From: an uncultured Lysobacteraceae bacterium
GTDB taxonomy: Bacteria > Pseudomonadota > Gammaproteobacteria > Xanthomonadales > Xanthomonadaceae
DNA: 50,973 nucleotides
Direction of reading: 5' to 3'
Assembly (NCBI GenBank): GCA_937897645.1
Contig: CALCNV010000018.1
Location: forward strand, 1 to 50,973
The notes under the pieces are model-generated. The model made no database searches, had not been told where the DNA came from, and saw nothing but the letters and a program-made list of their open reading frames with translations. Position 1 is the first letter of the stretch, and each line of letters begins with the position of its first letter. Shown here piece after piece: positions 44,931 through 50,973 of this stretch. Both the position numbers and the translations under genes were made by a program.

Positions 44931-47044
44931 ACCTGCGTTTCGGGCTGCAGGCGCGTTTCCTGGTGGCCATGGCCATCACCCTGGCCTTGGTGTTCGCGCT
45001 GCTCGCCTTGTTGTTGCAACGCCAGTCGATGATGCAGCGCGAAGTCGACGTGCTGGGTCGCGAGGCCATGCAGGCGATGGCAGCTGACGCGCTCAACCGG
45101 CGCGGCGAGGCAATGGTGGAACAGTTGGCGGACGCGCTGACCAATCCGTTGTACTACTCGGACCTGGATGCGATCGGCAGCACCGTGCGCGCCGCTTCGC
45201 GCCAGCCGGACGTTGCCTACGTGCTGGTGTATGACGCCGACGGCAACATCGTGCATGACGGTTCCTACGACATATCGGCCTATGGCCAGGCCATGACCGA
45301 TCCGCTGGCACGCGCCGCGGTGGCTTCCGACCAGTTGCTCACGCAGTGGTCGAAGCAGGTGGTGGATGTGTCGCAGGTAATCAGCATCGGCAACCAGCGC
45401 ATCGGTGGCGTTCGCGTGGGTTATTCGCTGGCCGAGATCCGCGCCAGCGAGGAGCGCGCGGCGGGAAACCTCAACAGCCGCCTGCAGGAACTCGGGCAGC
45501 GGCACATGGGCTGGTTTGCACTGTTGCTGGCGGCCTTGGCGGCGTTGTGCGTGGGCATCGCGTGGTATGCGCAGCGCACCCTGGTAAGGCCGATCCGGCA
45601 ACTGGCGGATGCAGCGAATGCCATCGGCGTTGGCAACTACGACGCGAAGCAACTGGTCAGTGACCGCCAGGATGAAGTCGGCGACCTGGTGCGCGCCTTC
45701 AGCCACATGAACGACAGCATTGCCCGCCACGACCGCGACGTACGGCGCATGGCGTACACCGATGCACTCACCGGCCTCACCAACCGGCTTGCATTCCGCG
45801 AAAGCCTGGACCACCGCCTGATGATGTTGCGCGGCGCGGGTCGCCAGTTGGCGCTGCTGTTCGCCGATATCGATGACTTCAAGCGCGTCAACGACACGCT
45901 GGGCCACGAAGCCGGTGACGAAGTCCTGTTGCAGTTCGCCAACCGCATCCGTGGCGTGGTGGAACTGATGGGCGGCGACGAAGCCTTGCTCGCACGCTTT
46001 GGCGGCGACGAGTTCGTGATCCTCATCCAGAACGGCGACGTGCGCTCCGCGGCGACGCGCCTGGCCGAAGCGCTGGTCAAGGAGTTGGGCCAGCCGCTGG
46101 TAGTGGAAGGGCGCCAGGTATTCCTGGGCACGTCCATCGGCATCACCTTGTTCCCGGAAGATGCCTCCGGCGCGACGGCGCTGATGAAGAACGGCGACAT
46201 CGCCATGTACCAGGCCAAGGTCGCCGGCAAGAACTGCTACCGCTATTACAGCCGTGCCATGGACCAGGCGGTCGAACGCCGCGTACACATGGAGCAGGAA
46301 TTGCGCGGTGCCTGGGAGCGCGGCGAACTCAGCCTGGTCTACCAGCCCATCGTGCGTCTCTCGGACAAGCGCGTGGTCGGCGCAGAAGCGCTGCTGCGCT
46401 GGCAGCACCCGGAAATGGGCGCCATCGCGCCGTCGGTGTTCATCGACGTGGCCGAGCAGAGTGGCCTGATTGAAACCATCGGCCCGCGCGTGTTGCGTGC
46501 GGCGTGCATGGCGGCTGCGCACTGGGCCGCCACGTCCGGTGCCTACGAGCCGCCGTTCGTGTCGGTCAACGTGTCACCACGGCAACTGCGTACTGGCGAC
46601 TTGCCCGAGGAAGTCGCCGCCTGCCTGCGCGACACGGGATTGCCGGCTTCGCGCCTGCACCTTGAGCTCACCGAAACCGCGGTGATCAGCGACGAGGCCC
46701 ACGCCAGCGCCTTGTTGGCCAAGCTGCATCGCACCGGCGTGAAGGTGTGGCTTGACGATTTCGGCACCGGTTTCTCCGGTCTGAGCCACCTGCGCCGCGT
46801 GCCGGTGGATGGCGTGAAGATCGACCGCAGTTTCATCGCCGACATGCAGCGCGATCCGGATGACCTGGCGTTGACCACGGCGATCATCGCGATGGCCCAC
46901 TCACTCGGGATCACGGTCGTCGCCGAGGGTGTGGAGAAGGAAGCGCAATTCGAGATCCTGCGCGCGCGTGGTTGCAATTTGGCGCAGGGCTACTGGTTGG
47001 GTTACCCGATGAGTGCGACCGAGTTTTCGCAGTTGCTCATCTAG
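44927..47044 (+). CDS. membrane HAMP-GGDEF-EAL c-di-GMP protein
   Basis: 705 residues. TM1 (about 10-31), a periplasmic domain of about 160 residues, TM2 (about 197-218), HAMP (about 219-270), GGDEF (about 275-440; motif intact at 359-363, RFGGDEFVIL) and EAL (about 455-700; E487-A-L with VNVSPRQL, ELTETAVIS, DDFGTGFSGLSHLRR, KIDRSFI). Both catalytic sites look complete, so it may make and break c-di-GMP. The RxxD inhibitory site is missing before GGDEF. Translational coupling to the PhnD-type protein suggests that the binding protein docks on its periplasmic domain and switches the output. Confidence 0.94.
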   Translation: MNLRFGLQARFLVAMAITLALVFALLALLLQRQSMMQREVDVLGREAMQAMAADALNRRGEAMVEQLADALTNPLYYSDLDAIGSTVRAASRQPDVAYVLVYDADGNIVHDGSYDISAYGQAMTDPLARAAVASDQLLTQWSKQVVDVSQVISIGNQRIGGVRVGYSLAEIRASEERAAGNLNSRLQELGQRHMGWFALLLAALAALCVGIAWYAQRTLVRPIRQLADAANAIGVGNYDAKQLVSDRQDEVGDLVRAFSHMNDSIARHDRDVRRMAYTDALTGLTNRLAFRESLDHRLMMLRGAGRQLALLFADIDDFKRVNDTLGHEAGDEVLLQFANRIRGVVELMGGDEALLARFGGDEFVILIQNGDVRSAATRLAEALVKELGQPLVVEGRQVFLGTSIGITLFPEDASGATALMKNGDIAMYQAKVAGKNCYRYYSRAMDQAVERRVHMEQELRGAWERGELSLVYQPIVRLSDKRVVGAEALLRWQHPEMGAIAPSVFIDVAEQSGLIETIGPRVLRAACMAAAHWAATSGAYEPPFVSVNVSPRQLRTGDLPEEVAACLRDTGLPASRLHLELTETAVISDEAHASALLAKLHRTGVKVWLDDFGTGFSGLSHLRRVPVDGVKIDRSFIADMQRDPDDLALTTAIIAMAHSLGITVVAEGVEKEAQFEILRARGCNLAQGYWLGYPMSATEFSQLLI

Positions 47045-47172
47045 GACCGCGCGCGGCCCATGGCAGGCGTGCCCGGGTTCATCGCGGCGGCCGGTTCACG
47101 CGATTGTCCGTGGCCGGGCGGTGCGTCGAGGTACCTTTGTCGGGATCAATCCAGAAGGCGGGTTAGACGAAA

Positions 47173-48426
47173 ATGAAGGTAGCCATCAACGGGGCAGGTA
47201 TCGCAGGCACGGCCTTGGCGTACTGGCTCAGCAACATGGGCCACGAAGTGCTGCTCGTCGAGCGGGCTCCGACGCTGCGCGCGGGTGGCTACGTCCTGAA
47301 CCTGTGGGGCGTTGGCTACGACGCAGTTGAAAAGATGGGATTGCTTCCAGAGTTGCTGGAACTTCAGTACCACACCGATGAGCTGCGCATGGTCGACAGC
47401 AAAGGCAGGACGCGTGGCGGTTATCCTTCACGAGTCCTGCAGCGCCTGGCGAACCAGCGCATTGCCACCTTGGCGCGCGGAGACATCGCCACTGCAATCC
47501 ACGGCTTGTTGGATGGTCGCGTGGAAACAGTATTCGGGGGCAGCATCGTCACGATCGAAGGCGATGGGGTGCGGGCGCGCGTTGGCTTCGAACACGGACC
47601 TGCAAGGGAGGTCGACCTCGTCATCGGGGCTGACGGGCTTCACTCGAAGGTACGTCACATCGCATTCGGACCGGAGCAAGAGTACGAATATCCGATGGGT
47701 TGCCACGTCGCGTCGTTCGAGGTGGCCGGCTATCGGCCGCGCGACGAAGATCTGTATGTGGCCCACACGGCGCCGGGGAGGTATATCGCCCGGTTTCCGA
47801 TACGCGAGGACAAGACCCTCTTCTTTATGCTGCTCAGGAATGAATATCTTACTGGCGTCCTTCCTGCAAATGAGTCCGGGCGCATAGCTGCACTGAAGGA
47901 CGCGTACTCCGGCATGGGCTGGGAATGCCCTGCAATATTGTCTGCCCTGGACGAAGCAGATGGCGTCTACTTCGACAGCATCAGCCAGATCAGGATGGAC
48001 ACGTGGACGAAAGGCAGGGTAGCCCTGGTCGGCGATGCGGCTGCGTGTCCGTCGCTCATCGCCGGAGAGGGCGCAGGCCTGGCACTTGCCGAAGCGTATG
48101 TGCTGGCTGGAGAACTCTATCGGCACGGGGCTGACATCGACTCAGCGCTCGCGCAGTACGAGAAGCGCATCAAGCCCTACACCGAACGCAAGCAGAAGTA
48201 CGCCGAGGGCCTGGTTCCGTCATTCGTGCCGAAGACAGCGATGGGCGTTAGAGCCCGGGACTTTGCGACCCTGATGATGCGGCTCCCGGTGTTGTCCCGT
48301 GTCCTGATGGGCCGATATTTTCGAGACGCGATGGAACTGCCGGAGTACGGGATGGGCCGCCACGTGACGCAGATGCCGCTTGGCGATGCATTCAATCCGC
48401 GCGTACAGCAAGGCGACAGGGCCTAG
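47173..48426 (+). CDS. FAD-dependent monooxygenase
   Basis: 417 residues. Group A flavin hydroxylase: GAGIAGTALAYWLSNMGHEV (dinucleotide fold, GxGxxG), LARGDIATAIHGLL, the DG motif VIGADGLHSKVRH and the second FAD motif VALVGDAAACPSLIAGEGAG. No membrane part except a possibly hydrophobic C-terminal segment (LMMRLPVLSRVLMG). Homologues hydroxylate aromatic or polyketide substrates or give antibiotic modification; here the substrate is unknown. Its DNA is somewhat less GC-biased at third positions than its neighbours. It is monocistronic, convergent with exoD. Confidence 0.88.
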   Translation: MKVAINGAGIAGTALAYWLSNMGHEVLLVERAPTLRAGGYVLNLWGVGYDAVEKMGLLPELLELQYHTDELRMVDSKGRTRGGYPSRVLQRLANQRIATLARGDIATAIHGLLDGRVETVFGGSIVTIEGDGVRARVGFEHGPAREVDLVIGADGLHSKVRHIAFGPEQEYEYPMGCHVASFEVAGYRPRDEDLYVAHTAPGRYIARFPIREDKTLFFMLLRNEYLTGVLPANESGRIAALKDAYSGMGWECPAILSALDEADGVYFDSISQIRMDTWTKGRVALVGDAAACPSLIAGEGAGLALAEAYVLAGELYRHGADIDSALAQYEKRIKPYTERKQKYAEGLVPSFVPKTAMGVRARDFATLMMRLPVLSRVLMGRYFRDAMELPEYGMGRHVTQMPLGDAFNPRVQQGDRA

Positions 48427-48428
48427 CC

Positions 48429-49106
48429 TCAGAACCACCCCTGGACAACTTCCGCCAGCACCTGCAGCAGGTTGCCGGAGATGAATCCGAACACCACTAC
48501 CGCAATCGCGCCCGCCAGCCACGCGACCAGCATCAGCGCGCCGTCGCGTTCCAGCAGCGAGAACACGAACAGCAGCATCAATACGCCGAACACATAGTTG
48601 GTGAACGGGATCGGCAGGGCCAGCAACATGCCCAGCAGGATCAGCAGCAGGCCGGTGAAGGCGCTGGCGACGGGGTGTTCCAGCACCCACGGCAGGCGCG
48701 GACGCACCAGTTTTTCCAGGCGACGCAACCACGGTGCCATCACGTCATGGAAGCGCTGCATCGACTTGCGCTGCGGACCACGGCGAGCGAGGAAGCCCGG
48801 CAACCACGGCTTGCTCAGGCCGATCAACAACTGCGCGCCGATCAGCATCACCAGCGGCCCACTGATGGCGCCGGCCACGCCGGGAATCGGCAGGAAGGCC
48901 GGCAGGATGCCAACGAACAGCAGCATGCCGAACGCCGTCTGGCGCAACCCGGAAACCACGTCGCCCAACTGCAGCTGCTCTTCCGGATCGCCTTCGGCGA
49001 AGGCATCCAGTACCGCACGCGTGGTGACGACGTGGCCGCTGCCACCGGGTTCGTGCGGGTCGTCCGCACCCTGTGTCGCGCCGTGCTCAGGCTCCGGCGT
49101 CGTCAT
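48429..49106 (-). CDS. ExoD-family membrane protein
   Basis: 225 residues. After a charged N-terminus (about 1-50) come four or more hydrophobic segments: FGMLLFVGILPAFLPIPGVA, PLVMLIGAQLLIGL, FTGLLLILLGMLLALPIPF and LMLVAWLAGAIAVVVFGFIS. These match the ExoD (exopolysaccharide synthesis) family of unknown exact role. ATG 49106 (MTTPEPEHGATQ) lies 20 bases inside the end of the upstream CNNM/CorC gene, so the two are co-translated. Confidence 0.9.
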   Translation of the reverse strand: MTTPEPEHGATQGADDPHEPGGSGHVVTTRAVLDAFAEGDPEEQLQLGDVVSGLRQTAFGMLLFVGILPAFLPIPGVAGAISGPLVMLIGAQLLIGLSKPWLPGFLARRGPQRKSMQRFHDVMAPWLRRLEKLVRPRLPWVLEHPVASAFTGLLLILLGMLLALPIPFTNYVFGVLMLLFVFSLLERDGALMLVAWLAGAIAVVVFGFISGNLLQVLAEVVQGWF

Positions 49107-50400
49107 CGTCGTCCTGCAGCAGTTTCTGTACCAGCAGCTTGTCGATGCGTGCGCCGTCCAGGTCCACGACTTCGATGCGCCAGCCGGCCCAGTCGAAATG
49201 CTCGCCGACGTGCGGGATGCGGCCAAATTGCTCGATCACCAGCCCGGCAATCGTGTTGTAGTCGGCTTCGTCGCCGTCGGGCAGGGCCACGCCGCCCAGC
49301 AGTTCGCGCAGGTCGTCATTCGGCAACGAACCATCGACCAGCAAGGAACCATCGTCGCGTACCACCACCAGCGCGTCTTCATCGCTGTTTTCCGAAGCCT
49401 GCAGGCGGCCAACCACCGCGCCCATCAAGTCACTCAGCGTCACCAGGCCCTGGATCTCGCCGTATTCGTCCACCACCAGCGCCAGCGATTGCTGTTCTTC
49501 GCGCAGGATCTCCAGCAGTTTCATTGCGTGCGTGGATTCGGAAACGAACAGCGGTTCGCGCAGGTTCTGGAAGATCTCAGGTGATTTTTCGGCGAAACGG
49601 TCCAGCAGTGACTTGACCTCGAGTATGCCGATCACGTCCTGGTCATTGCCGCGGTAGACCGGGAAGCGCGAGAACTGCGACTTGCGCATGGTGGCAAGGT
49701 TGTCTTCATAGCTGGCGGATTGATCCAGCCACACGACTTTCTTGCGCGGGGTCATCAGGCTGTCCGCGGTGCGGTCGCCCAGGCGCAGCACCCGGTTCAT
49801 CATGTTGCGCTCGTCCACGTCGATCACGCCCTGGGCGTGGCCTTCGCTGACCAGCATGCGGATTTCCTCTTCGCTGACCGCGTTGCGGTTGTCGTCGCGG
49901 ATGCCGAGCATGCGTAGCACCAGCCGGTTGATGGAGCCGAGCACGAACACCACGGGCCGTGCGATGCGCGACAGCCAATCCAGCGGGATGGCGACGGCGG
50001 CGGCGATGTTTTCCGCATTGGTCAGCGCCAGGCGCTTGGGAATCAGTTCGCCGAAGATGACCTGGGCGGCGGTGATGAGGCTTACCGCGGTGACGATGCC
50101 GATGGTGGCCGCGTAGCGCTGGGCGGTGGGCCAGATGCCCGACACCCAGTCGGCGATCATCAGGCCGATGGCTTCGCCACCGAATACACCCGCCAGCACG
50201 CCGATCAGGGTGATGCCGACCTGCACGGTGGACAGCAGGTTGTCCGGATGCTCGGCCAGGGCCAGCGCCTTGGCCGCGCCTTTGCTCTCCTGCGCCATCT
50301 GCTTGAGGCGCAACTTGTGCGAGGTCATCAGGGCCATCTCCGACAGGGCGAAGAAGGCGTTGAGCACGATCAGGGCGGCAACGATCAGCAGTTCAAGCAC
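49087..50400 (-). CDS. CNNM/CorC-type transporter-associated protein (hemolysin C family)
   Basis: 437 residues from GTG 50400 (LELLIVAALIVLNAFFALSE); ATG 50448 would add a Pro-rich piece with no clear ribosome binding site. A DUF21 (CNNM) membrane domain (about 1-190, with STVQVGITLIGVLAGVFGG and GELIPKRLAL) is followed by two CBS domains (about 205-330; MTPRKKVVWLD, VVDEYGEIQGLVTLSDLMG) and a CorC_HlyC domain ending LLQDDDDD. Homologues act in magnesium or sodium homeostasis; they are not true haemolysins. Overlaps exoD by 20 bases. Confidence 0.93.
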   Translation of the reverse strand: MLELLIVAALIVLNAFFALSEMALMTSHKLRLKQMAQESKGAAKALALAEHPDNLLSTVQVGITLIGVLAGVFGGEAIGLMIADWVSGIWPTAQRYAATIGIVTAVSLITAAQVIFGELIPKRLALTNAENIAAAVAIPLDWLSRIARPVVFVLGSINRLVLRMLGIRDDNRNAVSEEEIRMLVSEGHAQGVIDVDERNMMNRVLRLGDRTADSLMTPRKKVVWLDQSASYEDNLATMRKSQFSRFPVYRGNDQDVIGILEVKSLLDRFAEKSPEIFQNLREPLFVSESTHAMKLLEILREEQQSLALVVDEYGEIQGLVTLSDLMGAVVGRLQASENSDEDALVVVRDDGSLLVDGSLPNDDLRELLGGVALPDGDEADYNTIAGLVIEQFGRIPHVGEHFDWAGWRIEVVDLDGARIDKLLVQKLLQDDDDDAGA

Positions 50401-50547
50401 GCGGGCGATTCCGGCCGGGGCGGGCGGCGGCTGGGGCACGCAGCGCATGGAGCATGCGGGCGTGCAGGGGTTGCGTAGGGTCGTCGTCCATAAGATGCGC
50501 CGCGGCGCGGGGGGAGTTTAACAAAGTGGGAGGGATGGGGGTGGGGC

Positions 50548-50636
50548 GGTTGTTGGTTCCTGGTTGTTGGTTCCTGGTGGGATAGGGGCCGGGCTCTTTG
50601 CTTTTGCCAACAACCAGGAACCAGCAACCAGGAACC
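50548..50636. repeat. tandem plus inverted repeat (GGTTGTTGGTTCCT units)
   Basis: Left side: two 14-base units GGTTGTTGGTTCCT in tandem (50548-50575). Right side: the inverse, starting CCAACAACCAGGAACC, at 50607-50636. A 23-bp stem with one mismatch (50555-50577 with 50614-50636) can form. It fills most of the gap 50401-50726, together with the Pho-box-like sites. Confidence 0.85.
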
Positions 50637-50651
50637 TCCTCCCCGCACCAG

Positions 50652-50681
50652 GTCACCTGAAAGTCACGAATCAGTCATAAT
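50652..50681 (+). promoter_or_regulatory. candidate Pho box and -10 element
   Basis: GTCAC at 50652, GTCAC at 50663 and GTCAT at 50674 lie at exact 11-base steps, the spacing of PhoB half-sites (TGTCA-type). CATAAT at 50676-50681 could be the -10 box, although the third repeat overlaps it. The downstream gene is of the phosphate-transport regulator family, which supports PhoB control. Confidence 0.55.
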
Positions 50682-50726
50682 TCCGCCCGGTTGCCGTCCC
50701 TCCCGTGACGGCCGGGGATGCTCCAA

Positions 50727-50973
50727 ATGTTCTCGCTGCAGACGATCTTCGGCTCCGGCCAGTTGTTCTACACCCTGCTCGACGAGGCGGCACAGGCGGC
50801 CTATGACAGCACCAAGGCCCTGCACAGCATGATGAAGGCGGCCGACCGGCAGCCGGCGCTGGACGCCTTCAAGCTGGCCCGCCAACGCGAACGCACCGCG
50901 TCGGACAAGATCAGCCACGCGCTGGTCGACAGCTTCATCACCCCGATCGAGCGCGAGGACATCGAGGCGCTGG
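50727..50973 (+). CDS. DUF47/PhoU-like phosphate transport regulator (3' truncated by window)
   Basis: Only the first 82 residues are inside the window. MFSLQTIFGSGQLFYTLLDE followed by AAQAAYDSTKALHSMM and RERTASDKISHALVDSFI plus TPIEREDIEAL match the DUF47 (PhoU-like) helical family, which commonly precedes a pit low-affinity phosphate transporter gene. GGGGA nine bases upstream favours ATG 50727 over ATG 50718. A pit gene is expected just to the right but cannot be seen. Confidence 0.88.
   Translation, partial: MFSLQTIFGSGQLFYTLLDEAAQAAYDSTKALHSMMKAADRQPALDAFKLARQRERTASDKISHALVDSFITPIEREDIEAL

Overview
The window looks like a chromosomal segment of a high-GC gammaproteobacterium of the family Xanthomonadaceae (Xanthomonas/Stenotrophomonas/Pseudoxanthomonas/Lysobacter type). 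This rests on gene order (thrS-infC-rpmI-rplT-pheS-pheT-ihfA-merR-tRNA-Pro, then queA-tgt-yajC-secD-secF), strong GC bias with long antisense ORFs, and GTAG/GTGG-headed REP palindromes like those known from Stenotrophomonas. Genus cannot be fixed by eye. Almost everything is core housekeeping; no prophage, transposase, CRISPR array or rRNA operon was seen.

Layout. 1-6.9 kb: translation cluster (threonyl-tRNA synthetase 3' part, IF3 with a non-AUG start, L35, L20, both PheRS subunits), IHF alpha, a MerR regulator, tRNA-Pro(GGG). 7-9.5 kb: cupin protein, TraB/GumN protein, an AT-richer exported protein. 9.5-15.4 kb (minus strand): dxs, HNH nuclease, acyl-CoA dehydrogenase, LEA-like lipoprotein, lipocalin, with near-identical REP pairs in three consecutive gaps. 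15.5-20.5 kb: DUF2188 protein, tRNA-Phe(GAA), DUF6491 lipoprotein, then minus-strand ftsY, AsmA-like, mutY, yggX. 20.5-25.1 kb: rsmD-coaD, lipoprotein, an 81-bp tandem repeat, ferredoxin, a small gene that looks like a stranded integron cassette, gamma-glutamyltransferase. 25.3-32.8 kb: membrane-anchored protein, metallo-beta-lactamase-fold hydrolase, GH9 endoglucanase, upp, a TonB-dependent receptor and a divergent exported pyrophosphatase.

32.9-36 kb holds an amino-acid-type locus: an atypical class III aminotransferase divergent from an AsnC/Lrp regulator that is followed by an isopenicillin-N-synthase-like oxygenase. The shared promoter region carries three TTCG boxes spaced two helical turns apart. 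36-43 kb: queA, tgt, yajC, secD, secF (queuosine modification and Sec accessory complex), then suhB. 43.1-47 kb: trmJ, then a translationally coupled pair, a PhnD-type periplasmic binding protein and a HAMP-GGDEF-EAL membrane protein, which reads as a ligand-sensing c-di-GMP module. 47-51 kb: FAD monooxygenase, ExoD and CNNM/CorC membrane proteins, and the start of a DUF47/PhoU-like phosphate gene behind three GTCA repeats at exact 11-bp spacing (a candidate Pho box).

The most novel-looking items are the sensor/c-di-GMP pair, the AsnC-controlled aminotransferase/oxygenase locus with its phased operator, the cassette-like insertion immediately after the ferredoxin stop codon, and the dense, sequence-diverse REP population.
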